A stretch of DNA of 44,336 bases. It comes from Acidobacteriota bacterium (GTDB lineage Bacteria; Actinomycetota; Acidimicrobiia; Acidimicrobiales; RAAP-2). Within the stretch, counting starts at the first letter, position 1. Each line of letters opens with the position of its first letter. Of this stretch, positions 8,296-16,012 are shown in pieces. The position numbers were made by a program, and so were the translations under genes. The stretch is from assembly GCA_018971385.1 (NCBI GenBank), contig JAGXAY010000008.1, forward strand, positions 1 to 44,336, written 5' to 3'. The notes under the pieces were generated by a model that did no database searches, was not told the DNA's origin, and saw nothing but the letters and a program-made list of their open reading frames with translations.

Positions 8296-9072
8296 ATGCT
8301 CCTGTCGACTCTCGCGCTCTGGCCCAAAGTCGGTCTTCTTCTTCTCGCGGGCGTCGGCACCGGTATCGCTAACGGTATTGCCGGAGGGGGAACGTTCATC
8401 TCGTTTCCAGTACTGCTCGCGGTGGGAATCGCCCCACTGCAGGCCAACGTCTCCACCTCCGTCGGCGTGTGGCCCAGTTACCTCGGGGGTATTCGCGCCT
8501 TTCGCCCCCACCTCGCCGGCCGCAAAGGCATGATTGTGGCCCTGTTGCCCTGGTGCGCCGCCGGCAGTCTGCTCGGCACGGTGCTCCTGTTGGCCTTTCC
8601 GCCCGCCGTCTTCGCCCGCGTCATTCCCTGGCTCATCGCCCTCGGTACCACCATCTTCGCCTTCTCCCCACTCATTACTCGACGTCTCGCACACCTCGAC
8701 CACCACCACCCGGCCCGACGGCGAGTTCTGCACTGGGGAGTTGGCCTCGTCTCTATCTACGGCGGGTACTTTGGTGCCGGCCTCGGCATCCTCCTTCTCG
8801 CGGTGATGGCCGTCGCCCTCCCGAACTCTCTCCCCGAGCTGCAAGGACTCCGCAACGTCATCGCCACCATCATCAACGCGGTCGCGGGTGTCGTCTTCGT
8901 CGTTCGGGGGCATCTCGCCCTCCAGGCCGTAGGCCTCCTTCTGGTGGGGACCTACTTCGGAGGTTTCGCCGGTTCGTGGCTCATTCTTCGCTTGCCCCCG
9001 TGGGTCGTGCGCACCATCATCATCGTTATGGGCGCCGGAACCGCAATAAAACTCCTGATCACTGGGGCTTGA
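8296..9072 (+). CDS. TauE/SafE (TSUP) family permease
   Basis: A membrane protein of about 258 aa with roughly eight hydrophobic segments. The paired TSUP repeats are recognisable: GIANGIAGGGTFISFPVLLA with the N-terminal GxGGG signature, QANVSTSVGVWPSYLGG, and the second-half IYGGYFGAGLGILLLAVMA plus LRNVIATIINAVAGVVF. The family exports sulfite, sulfoacetate or other organosulfur anions, or takes up related substrates, with proton coupling. ATG 8296 rather than GTG 8290 is chosen from the TACAGT spacing. The stop codon is overlapped by the -35 box of the next gene, so the DUF4395 gene has a separate promoter. Confidence 0.88.
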   Translation: MLLSTLALWPKVGLLLLAGVGTGIANGIAGGGTFISFPVLLAVGIAPLQANVSTSVGVWPSYLGGIRAFRPHLAGRKGMIVALLPWCAAGSLLGTVLLLAFPPAVFARVIPWLIALGTTIFAFSPLITRRLAHLDHHHPARRRVLHWGVGLVSIYGGYFGAGLGILLLAVMAVALPNSLPELQGLRNVIATIINAVAGVVFVVRGHLALQAVGLLLVGTYFGGFAGSWLILRLPPWVVRTIIIVMGAGTAIKLLITGA

Positions 9073-9097
9073 CACGAATCACGACTAATTCGATAAT
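9069..9097 (+). promoter_or_regulatory. Consensus housekeeping promoter of the DUF4395 gene
   Basis: TTGACA (9069-9074), a 17-bp spacer and GATAAT (9092-9097). The predicted start of transcription is about 9104, two or three bases before ATG 9107, so the mRNA has practically no leader. The -35 box contains the TGA stop of the TSUP gene. Confidence 0.75.
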
Positions 9098-9106
9098 ATT
9101 TATGGA

Positions 9107-9634
9107 ATGAAGTCGTTCTTCTCCTTTCCGAATCCCGTGAACGATGCGTCCGCGCGGTTGGTCGCCCTCGGCGTCGTCTCCCTTAGCCTCCTCGCGTTCG
9201 TCACGGGGTGGGCCTGGCTGCTCGTCCCCTTGACCTACGGGTTTCTCGCTCGAGTGGCCACCGGACCCCGGTTATCGCCGCTCGGGCGCGTGGCGGTCTA
9301 TTTCGGGTCGCGACACTTCATCTCGTGGCAGAAGTTCGTCGCCGGCCCACCCAAGCGATTCGCTCAGTCGATTGGGCTCGCCTTTTCGCTGGGCGCCACG
9401 TTGACCTGGATTTTTGCGGGATGGTCGAGTGCTCGCTGGATCCTTCTCCCGCTCATCGGCGCCGCCTCGCTCGAAGGTTTCGCTGGATACTGCGTCGGGT
9501 GCGCAGTCTTCGGCGGTCTCATTCGATTGGGCGTGGTCCCCGAATCCGTATGCGCCGACTGCGCCGACCTCTCGGCTCGGTACCGCCGGGCGGGAGTCGA
9601 CGTTTCGGCCGTGACCGGAGACGCGACCCGCTAA
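9107..9634 (+). CDS. DUF4395 membrane protein
   Basis: A 175-aa membrane protein. The opening FPNPVNDASARLVALGVV is the DUF4395 hallmark, followed by four hydrophobic segments and a Cys-rich stretch, GYCVGCAVFGGLI and CADCADL. The latter resembles the cysteine pairs found when this family is next to thioredoxin or sulfurtransferase genes. The role is unknown; a link to sulfur or thiol chemistry is suggested by the cysteines and by the TSUP permease immediately upstream. It has its own strong promoter and no leader. Confidence 0.85.
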   Translation: MKSFFSFPNPVNDASARLVALGVVSLSLLAFVTGWAWLLVPLTYGFLARVATGPRLSPLGRVAVYFGSRHFISWQKFVAGPPKRFAQSIGLAFSLGATLTWIFAGWSSARWILLPLIGAASLEGFAGYCVGCAVFGGLIRLGVVPESVCADCADLSARYRRAGVDVSAVTGDATR

Positions 9635-9662
9635 GCGTCGGCACCGTTCCCGCGACTCTCCC

Positions 9663-9674
9663 TAATCTGTAGAG
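9663..9674 (+). promoter_or_regulatory. Leaderless promoter of the sedolisin gene
   Basis: TAATCT (9663-9668) followed by GTAGAG and the ATG at 9675. No competing Shine-Dalgarno was seen. Confidence 0.5.
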
Positions 9675-12032
9675 ATGGCCCTCTCGCGTCGGGGAGTCGC
9701 AACGACTCTTATCGGTTCTCTGCTCCTCGTTTCTCTCACGCCCTTGAGCGCGAGTGCGGCGCTGCCTCGGGCGGTCGTCGCCAACTCGTTGCCACTGCCG
9801 ACAGGCGTTCACGTGGTGACCCAGTCGCTACGCACCACGTTCGACGTGACTCTCGCCGGACGAGATCCGTCGGGCTTAAGCGCCTTTCTCACGTCCCTGT
9901 ATCAGCCGAGCTCCCCCAACTTTCACCACTTCATTACGCCGAGTCAGTTCGCGCACCGATTTGGCGCGAGCGCCGCGACGGTGAATCACGTGTCCCAGTA
10001 CCTCCGCCACTTCGGACTCGTCGTGAGTGCGCCGGATACGGGGCACATCCTCGTCCACGTCACGGGCACTACCAGTCAAATTTCTTCGGCCTTTGCGACC
10101 CAAGTCGATACCGTACGACGCGCGAACGGGACGCTCACCGCTCACTTTCGCGCTGCCGCGAGCCTCCCCGTGGCGGTAGCCCACGACGTGACCGCCGTCG
10201 TGGGACTCTCGAGCGTCGTCCAACCCTCGGCGACTGTAAGTAGCCGCAGTGTGAATCACGTCACCACGCCCACCTCGTGCCCGAGTGCCGGAACAGTCTC
10301 CAACAGCCCGAACTCTCTCGGGGGCTACCCGGTCGCCGCGCAGGCCCAGCTCTACGGTCTCAATACTGCCTGGGCGAAGGGCATTAACGGTGCTGGACAG
10401 ACCATCGCGGTCTACGAGTTAGGGCTGGTGGACACCGCCGACACCAATGTGTTCTTCTCCTGCTACCACTTGAGCCCTTCGATTACTACGGTCAACGTGG
10501 ATGGCGGTGCCACCGGTGCACTCAATGACGAAGCCACGATGGACGTCGAAGAAGTCGCGGCGCTCGCGCCAGGCGCCGCTCTGCAGGTGTACTCCGGGCC
10601 CAACACGTCGTCGGGGCCCGTAGATATTTACAGTCGAATCGCCAACGACAATACGGCCTCCATCGTGACGACCTCGTGGGGTGACTGCGAACTTGATCCC
10701 GCCGGGGCCACCACTGCGGAAAACCAAATTTTTCAGCAGATGGCGGCTCAGGGTCAGACCGTCATTGCGGCCGCCGGAGACGCCGGCTCCTCTGACTGTG
10801 TCGGTATTACCTCTAAGAACCCCGTTCCTACTGTCGACGATCCAGCCTCACAGCCACTCGTGACGGGAGTCGGCGCTCTCACGGTGAACACTATTTCGCC
10901 CTTGAACGAAAAGGTCTGGAACTCGGGCCCGAACAGCGCCAGCGGTGGGGGGCAGTCCGTGGTGTGGTCACGTCCTAGTTGGCAGGTCGCTCCGGGAATT
11001 ACGAGTGCCTACACCGGTCGCTTAGTCCCGGACCTCTCCGTCATGGGTGACCCCGCGAGTGGGTTCATCCAGTACTTCACCGGTAATTCCACCGGCACCG
11101 TCACCTGTACGTCGAGCTGTTCGGCCGGCTGGGGCTCCATCGGGGGAACATCTATCGGGGCCCCGTTAGTAAGCGCCCTGGTAGCGACCGCAGCACAGGC
11201 GTGCAGCACGTCCCGACTCGGACTTATCAATCCCACCCTCTACTCAATTAACTCAAGTGGCACGGCGTACAACGACGTCACGGTGGGCTCCAATGACGCC
11301 TACGCCGGCCGAAGCGGTGACCCGGGGGTCTATTCAGCGGGGCCGGGCTTCGACCTCGCCTCCGGCTTAGGGAGTCCGACACCAAACTTCCTCTTTCAGC
11401 TCTGTCCCACGACGCCGTCGCAAACCCGTGCGCAGTCCTACGTGGCGCCCACCTCTACCGTGGGAAAGTACGCGGTCCTCTCACTCTCTCTTCACTCGAC
11501 AGCGGGAACGGCCCTCGCCAATAGCCAAGTTGTGGTGAGCGCCGTTTCGAGCGCTGGCGGTACCCCCGGCATCGATGGCCCCGCCACCACCAAGTCGACC
11601 GCTACCACCACGGTGAACGTGTCGACCGATCCTCAAGGCTACGCCCGTATCGACATCGCCTCCCTCGTTCCCGGCAAAGTCGCCATCACCATCTCCTACA
11701 ACGGTGCCACCATCGTGTCAACGGAGGTCACGTTCAAGGAACAGCCACTGTCGTCGCAGCTTCCAACCCGGGTACACGTCAGTTCACTACGTCCCGCGCC
11801 CGGAGGGCTCACCGTCGTCGTGGCGGCACCGACCCCCGGATCGCCACCCGTGTCGCGATTCCAGGTCAGCGTCAACAACGGTAGGAGTTGGACCAGTTTC
11901 TCCACTGCGAGTCGCCGAGTCACCCTGCGATCTCTCCACTCCGGCTCGTCCTACAGCGTGGTGGTACGCGCAGTGAACGGGAACGGGAACGGTCCCTGGA
12001 CGAGGGTCGGACCCGTCGTCGCTGGACGGTGA
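9675..12032 (+). CDS. Secreted sedolisin (S53 serine-carboxyl peptidase) with C-terminal Fn3-like domain
   Basis: A 785-aa extracellular acid protease of the kumamolisin/sedolisin family. A signal peptide (LIGSLLLVSLTPLSASA) is followed by a prodomain (about 35-200, with SPNFHHFITPSQFA, the typical pro-kumamolisin motif). The catalytic domain (about 215-575) contains E286-x3-D290 in NDEATMDVEE, the oxyanion Asp369 in AAGDAGSSD and Ser493 in GGTSIGAP. The calcium-site tail GFDLASGLGSP follows. About 210 extra residues come after, ending in a fibronectin III-like domain (VSRFQVSVNNGRSWTSF). S53 enzymes work at low pH, which fits an acid habitat. The last four bases overlap the next gene, so the two are translated together. 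Confidence 0.95.
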   Translation: MALSRRGVATTLIGSLLLVSLTPLSASAALPRAVVANSLPLPTGVHVVTQSLRTTFDVTLAGRDPSGLSAFLTSLYQPSSPNFHHFITPSQFAHRFGASAATVNHVSQYLRHFGLVVSAPDTGHILVHVTGTTSQISSAFATQVDTVRRANGTLTAHFRAAASLPVAVAHDVTAVVGLSSVVQPSATVSSRSVNHVTTPTSCPSAGTVSNSPNSLGGYPVAAQAQLYGLNTAWAKGINGAGQTIAVYELGLVDTADTNVFFSCYHLSPSITTVNVDGGATGALNDEATMDVEEVAALAPGAALQVYSGPNTSSGPVDIYSRIANDNTASIVTTSWGDCELDPAGATTAENQIFQQMAAQGQTVIAAAGDAGSSDCVGITSKNPVPTVDDPASQPLVTGVGALTVNTISPLNEKVWNSGPNSASGGGQSVVWSRPSWQVAPGITSAYTGRLVPDLSVMGDPASGFIQYFTGNSTGTVTCTSSCSAGWGSIGGTSIGAPLVSALVATAAQACSTSRLGLINPTLYSINSSGTAYNDVTVGSNDAYAGRSGDPGVYSAGPGFDLASGLGSPTPNFLFQLCPTTPSQTRAQSYVAPTSTVGKYAVLSLSLHSTAGTALANSQVVVSAVSSAGGTPGIDGPATTKSTATTTVNVSTDPQGYARIDIASLVPGKVAITISYNGATIVSTEVTFKEQPLSSQLPTRVHVSSLRPAPGGLTVVVAAPTPGSPPVSRFQVSVNNGRSWTSFSTASRRVTLRSLHSGSSYSVVVRAVNGNGNGPWTRVGPVVAGR

Positions 12033-14056
12033 GACGGACGAGTTCGTTGAGCGTTCGCCGGGAGGCTCGACGGCACCGCTACTGGCGCTTGGCTGCCCCT
12101 GTTCTCATTCTCTCCAGCCTCGTTCCGAGTACTCCCACGGCGCTACCCACCAACTCGAAATCCTCGAACCCACTGATCACCTACGCGTCACCGCAGGCCA
12201 GCACGTCTGGCTGGGTCACCTCCAACTTGACATCACTGGTATCGGGTATCAATGTGGTGGGCTCGCCCCACGTGGTGAGCACCAACGGGGTTGCTTACGT
12301 GGCCGCACGATTGTCGAACGGTGATGTGGCCCTCATTCAGAAAGGGCCCGCGAGCGCCGCGACCCTCACTGATCTATCCGCTTCAATCGGTGCACCGCCG
12401 GCGAGTGCGGACCCCGTCCCCGTCCTCGACCCTTTCGGTCGGGTGAGTTTGGTCTACGACTCCCGGGGGCGTTTAATACTTCTGACTCCGCGTTGGAGTC
12501 TCTTTTCCCGGGGCTCTCGCCTCGCCGGCCCCCCGTCCACCTACTTCGTTACCACCCTCAACAAGGGTTCGGGGCTGCCGGCCTATCCGGGAATTCCGGC
12601 GGTGACCTCACAGGGGACGTCGGGGGTGGTGGCGTATCGATCCACGTCGAGTCACGCGGTCGTAGTCCAGTTGCACTGGAACACTCCGCAGTCGCCAGCC
12701 CTCACTTCGCGGGCGCTCGACCTCACTCGGGCGACGCGCGGTCAGGCCATTGTGGGCTCACCGGTCGTCACCCCCGGCCAGCCCAACCTCGTCGCCGTCA
12801 CCGACTCCGGACACCACGTGGAGCTCTTCCTTCACCAGTCCGGACATTGGCAGAACACCGACATTTCGGCACTACTCGGGGTCCCCGGGCTCACCGGGTC
12901 GCTCAGCGCAATGACTCAGGGTACGGCTGTCCACCTGGTCGGACTCACGTCCACCGGCCACGTCATCTTGCTCTCTGCACCTTCCGCGTTCTCCCAGCCC
13001 ACGGCGTGGAGCGTGGATGACGTCACCGCTCAAGTGAATGGCCCCACGCTCGAAGGGGGCCTCTACAGTGACGACTCCACGAACACCGCCATCATCGCGG
13101 GAGCGGGAACCGATCAACACGATTTGTGGGTCTACGCCCTCGCCCCGGGAGCAACCACGTGGAGTGTCACGGACGTGTCACGCCAGAGCGGAAACGTCTC
13201 TCCGTTGGTGCACTCTGACGTGTCGGGTGGCTGGGTGGACGGAAACCTCGTCCTCATCGACGCCGGCCGAGGATTCGCGGCACGGGGTGGCGTGGGGGTC
13301 TACGCCATCCCCAACGCGTCCTTCAGCCAAGCCATTTCGGACGGCTGGCCCATCCTGGGAGAGACGGGTGGTCTCGGAACCCTGAGTGCTCCGTGGGTCC
13401 AGTCTCAGCCGCCGGGCACGAGTCAAACGCCAGATTTCTTGCTCGGACGGGCCATTGCGCAATCTCAGCGGAACGAGACGTGGCTCTCCTTCTGGACGGT
13501 ATCGGGGCCCCTCACGCCGGCCACCACCAACGCGGCGGGGTACTACGCCCACGGGTACGCGGCGGGCCAGTACGTCGCGCACCAAATCGACCAGTACGCC
13601 GCGCAGGGGCTAGCTCTCAAGCCCAACTGGGTCATTCTCGACCCGGAGGGGTACCCCGACGCCCACTCCGGGCTCGACGCCCCCGGAGGTTCCTCGACGA
13701 GTGTGATTTCCACTTACCAGAGTTACTGGGCGGCCATCTTGAGCGGGTGGGCTAAGGGAATCTCGAGCGTCGACCCCCACCTCACACCGGCCGTCTACGC
13801 CTCACAGTCCGAATACCGAACGTACGGACTCGCCACCAGTGGACTACCCGCCTTCATCGCGGTCGCGTTCGGAGGAGGGGGCCCCGTTCGGCTCTCCGGA
13901 ACCTACGGGGCCAATGTATTGGGATTCATCGCCTTCAACGCCACGTGCGTCCCGCAATCGACTCTTCGCGCGGAGGAGAAGACTCTCGTCTCACCCCCGT
14001 GGTCCGGGCTTTACAACACTCTGCAGTTCAATTCCGGGGTCTACTGCGCGCCGTAG
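12029..14056 (+). CDS. Secreted beta-propeller-like protein with C-terminal glycoside-hydrolase-like (DUF1906-type) domain
   Basis: A 675-aa secreted protein starting at GTG 12029, which overlaps the sedolisin stop (GTGA). The longer open frame upstream is sedolisin in another frame. A basic N-terminus and hydrophobic stretch (YWRLAAPVLILSSLVPSTPT) form a signal sequence. Residues of about 60-440 carry recurring motifs ending in W-x-x-D-(I/V)-(S/T): LTDLSAS, WQNTDISALL, WSVDDVTAQ and WSVTDVSRQ. This suggests a propeller. The C-terminal 200 residues, with GYYAHGYAAGQYVA, NWVILDPEGYPD, PAVYASQSEY and PAFIAVAFGG, resemble the TIM-barrel of GH25/DUF1906 glycosidase-like domains, with DPE in the place of the catalytic acids. 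Function is unknown; translational coupling to the protease suggests a shared extracellular task. Confidence 0.75.
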   Translation: MRRTSSLSVRREARRHRYWRLAAPVLILSSLVPSTPTALPTNSKSSNPLITYASPQASTSGWVTSNLTSLVSGINVVGSPHVVSTNGVAYVAARLSNGDVALIQKGPASAATLTDLSASIGAPPASADPVPVLDPFGRVSLVYDSRGRLILLTPRWSLFSRGSRLAGPPSTYFVTTLNKGSGLPAYPGIPAVTSQGTSGVVAYRSTSSHAVVVQLHWNTPQSPALTSRALDLTRATRGQAIVGSPVVTPGQPNLVAVTDSGHHVELFLHQSGHWQNTDISALLGVPGLTGSLSAMTQGTAVHLVGLTSTGHVILLSAPSAFSQPTAWSVDDVTAQVNGPTLEGGLYSDDSTNTAIIAGAGTDQHDLWVYALAPGATTWSVTDVSRQSGNVSPLVHSDVSGGWVDGNLVLIDAGRGFAARGGVGVYAIPNASFSQAISDGWPILGETGGLGTLSAPWVQSQPPGTSQTPDFLLGRAIAQSQRNETWLSFWTVSGPLTPATTNAAGYYAHGYAAGQYVAHQIDQYAAQGLALKPNWVILDPEGYPDAHSGLDAPGGSSTSVISTYQSYWAAILSGWAKGISSVDPHLTPAVYASQSEYRTYGLATSGLPAFIAVAFGGGGPVRLSGTYGANVLGFIAFNATCVPQSTLRAEEKTLVSPPWSGLYNTLQFNSGVYCAP

Positions 14057-14066
14057 AGTGACAGTC
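14054..14066 (+). promoter_or_regulatory. Leaderless promoter of the small coiled-coil gene
   Basis: TAGAGT (14054-14059) is 7 nt before GTG 14067 and includes the TAG stop of the previous gene. Confidence 0.4.
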
Positions 14067-14294
14067 GTGAGCGACCACGACACGAATCCGAACGACCTAC
14101 GACAGAAGCTGAAGAGCATCGCTCAGCCTCTCGTGGACTCCCTCGACGCTCGACTACGTGACCAAATCGACTCTCGGGTTGATCAGCGAGTCGCTGAGTC
14201 CCTCTCCGACCGGCTCGCGGTCATCGAGCGCGCGATTGCCGATCTCGACCGCCGGCTCCGCCAGGTCGAAGATCACGAATCTCCGTCCCCCTGA
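14067..14294 (+). CDS. Small coiled-coil protein
   Basis: A 75-aa polypeptide that is almost entirely charged heptad-like helix: LRQKLKSIAQPLVDSL, then RLAVIERAIADLDRRL with regular hydrophobics. It has no signal or TM segment and matches no family I recognise. GTG 14067 is chosen from the TAGAGT spacing; GTG 14058 is also in frame. Its 3' end overlaps a convergent tiny membrane-protein frame. Coding status is likely from the amino-acid pattern but unproven. Confidence 0.55.
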   Translation: MSDHDTNPNDLRQKLKSIAQPLVDSLDARLRDQIDSRVDQRVAESLSDRLAVIERAIADLDRRLRQVEDHESPSP

Positions 14295-14410
14295 CGACGT
14301 TCACGATCACGGCGCCACGCGAAGCGGACCGTCAGAATCACCAGGACGACCGTGGCCACCACGAAGACGGAAAACACCACGAGAAAGGCCGGGTCCAACG
14401 TCGTCGCCAT
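14273..14410 (-). CDS. Tiny single-pass membrane protein (45 aa)
   Basis: The minus-strand frame from ATG 14410 to TGA 14273 reads MATTLDPAF, then a solid hydrophobic helix (LVVFSVFVVATVVLVILTV), then a basic and polar tail RFAWRRDRERRQ. The layout (short outside, TM, positive inside) is that of a real small membrane protein rather than random sequence. No Shine-Dalgarno is visible and the only -10-like hexamer (TAGCCT) is 9 nt from the start, so expression is uncertain. It overlaps the end of the coiled-coil gene in convergent orientation. Confidence 0.45.
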   Translation of the reverse strand: MATTLDPAFLVVFSVFVVATVVLVILTVRFAWRRDRERRQGDGDS

Positions 14411-14471
14411 CACGAACCCAGGCTAACTCGGAGCCCCACCACCGCGCGTGGGTGACGTGACACCGACTCGG

Positions 14472-14483
14472 CACAGTGGAGGA
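14472..14483 (+). promoter_or_regulatory. Possible leaderless promoter of the 14484 gene
   Basis: CACAGT (14472-14477) then GGAGGA and GTG 14484. It differs from the TACAGT box seen elsewhere only in its first base. GGAGG is too close to the start to act as a ribosome binding site. Confidence 0.35.
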
Positions 14484-15188
14484 GTGACGATTATCGAGCA
14501 ACTTCTCCAACCGTCCCCCGGACTCACCCACGACATCGACGCCGACCTTCGGGACGTCCTGAGTCTCGGTCCCGCGACGAACCCGCTCGTCATCACGCCT
14601 CGCCTCAGCCCACCTCGGGGAGTTATCGAGCTCGCCGACTCACGTCGCGCACGGCTTCGGGGGCGCTTGGTGGAAGTGTGGTTATCGCTGTGGGCCGCCC
14701 GTTCCGGTGTGCGGCCCACAGTGAAGGACCTCCTCGACGCCGCGGGGGTGAGCGACCAGTACCGCGACGTCGTGGAATCGTTTTCCTCTCTCGATCCCGA
14801 CTCGCGAGCGCGACTGGTGGCGGACCTGCGATCTCACCTCAGTGTTCTCGACGGACTTCTGGGAGCCCCCTCCCCCTCGGTGGCCATTGACCTCGACGTA
14901 CGGCGGCGCGTCGTTCTCGCCCACGGAGGTGGCGAACTGCGAGTTCGAGTCGACGTAGTGGTGTCTCGCCAGGGTCAACGTGGACTTCTCGACGTCACCA
15001 CCTCGCCGCTCGACCACCAGATTGAACCGCTCGCTCTCACTGCTCTCGCCGACGTCGCGGTCGGACGTCGACCTACTCGAGTGGCCCAACTCTCGACCGC
15101 GACGGGCGACGTCCACTGGATCGACGTCGACGACGCACTCCTCGACCTCGCCCTCGCCACCCTTCGTCAACGGTCGGAGGTGGCATGA
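14484..15188 (+). CDS. Unknown protein, C-terminal half resembling a degenerate PD-(D/E)XK fold (first of a pair)
   Basis: A 234-aa cytosolic protein with no recognised family name. Residues of about 125-225 read RRRVVLAHGGGELRVRVDVVV, RGLLDVTTS, LALTALADVA and PTRVAQLSTATGDV. This order (D in a strand, then a (D/E)xK-position strand, then a helix and a strand with xRVxxL) is the pattern of RecB/Cas4-like nuclease domains, but here LDVTT stands where the E-x-K should be, so catalysis is doubtful. The next gene overlaps by ATGA and has the same C-terminal pattern. GTG 14448 is an alternative start. The fold assignment is my pattern reading. Confidence 0.6.
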   Translation: MTIIEQLLQPSPGLTHDIDADLRDVLSLGPATNPLVITPRLSPPRGVIELADSRRARLRGRLVEVWLSLWAARSGVRPTVKDLLDAAGVSDQYRDVVESFSSLDPDSRARLVADLRSHLSVLDGLLGAPSPSVAIDLDVRRRVVLAHGGGELRVRVDVVVSRQGQRGLLDVTTSPLDHQIEPLALTALADVAVGRRPTRVAQLSTATGDVHWIDVDDALLDLALATLRQRSEVA

Positions 15189-15976
15189 ACCCCGCGTTGA
15201 TTGTCTCCCTGCGCGAGGGGACGCTCGATTCACTCCTCACGGGCACGCCCGGATTCGAACTCGGTTCCGATCGACGACGAGCGTTCCTGGAGCGTCTAGC
15301 CGACCTGCCCGTGCCCGAACGCACGCTCCTCGACAGTTTCCGAGTGGAGAGAGGACCGCGAGACGTCGGCCCCTTCTCCTGGAGCGCCGAGAAGGCAGCT
15401 CGCCGACTCAGTACCGACGTGTTGCGTCGTGAGACGAGGGTCCGCCACCTGGGCGCCGCATTTGACGAGGTGGTACACAGTCTCACCCGCCTCGCTGGTG
15501 ACCCTCGTACGACCCGAGACCTCGGCTCGTGGCTCGCCTCTCTCACCCCGGGAGCCCTCGCCATGGTCCGTTCACGGGCGCTCCACCGAGCGCAACTGAC
15601 TTTGGGCGTCGTCGCTCGTTTCTCTCATCCCGTCACGATGACTCCCGCGGACAGTTACCTCTCCGTCACTCGATCGCGTTGGCTTCTTCGTGGCCAGCGT
15701 GACGCCGTCATTGGTGACACCGACCACCGCATCCTCCTTCGAGTGCGGCCTGGTTCGCCCTCGCGGAGCGCCGTGAGGGGCTTAAGGGTTGATGCGCTCA
15801 TCGACACCCTCGTCAACCCTTCCGGGCAAGCGCCGGCCCGCATGGTCGGGGTGTGGCCCGAATCTGGCCTGGTCATCGGGGTGGAGCCGGCTCTCGACGA
15901 CCTCCGGGTCGCGGCTCGCGACCTGTTGCGAGCCGCTCGACTCGTGTCCGACTCCGCCCACCAGAACGCCGCGTAG
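15185..15976 (+). CDS. Unknown protein, C-terminal half resembling a degenerate PD-(D/E)XK fold (second of a pair)
   Basis: A 263-aa protein translationally coupled (ATGA) to the preceding gene. Residues 1-110 are helical and Arg-rich. The C-terminal part reads RSRWLLRGQRDAVIGD, HRILLRVRPGSP, LRVDALIDTLV and PARMVGVWPESG. This strongly resembles the strand-D, strand-(E)xK-G, helix, strand-R-x-x-x-YYLxSG layout of AddB/RecB-type nuclease domains, with RVR in place of ExK. The two neighbours therefore look like paralogous pseudo-nucleases that may form a heterodimer. No DNA-processing gene lies beside them; typA follows 36 bp later with its own start. Function unknown. Confidence 0.65.
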   Translation: MNPALIVSLREGTLDSLLTGTPGFELGSDRRRAFLERLADLPVPERTLLDSFRVERGPRDVGPFSWSAEKAARRLSTDVLRRETRVRHLGAAFDEVVHSLTRLAGDPRTTRDLGSWLASLTPGALAMVRSRALHRAQLTLGVVARFSHPVTMTPADSYLSVTRSRWLLRGQRDAVIGDTDHRILLRVRPGSPSRSAVRGLRVDALIDTLVNPSGQAPARMVGVWPESGLVIGVEPALDDLRVAARDLLRAARLVSDSAHQNAA

Positions 15977-16012
15977 GAGCCACCCCGCTCCGCCTACTAG
16001 CGTTGGTAGGCC

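Noticed and set aside
8197-9075. Long minus-strand open frame (292 codons) opposite the TSUP permease
   Set aside because: It is the antisense shadow of a GC-rich gene, hydrophilic and Asp/Glu/Gly-rich without any motif. The plus-strand TSUP protein is clear.
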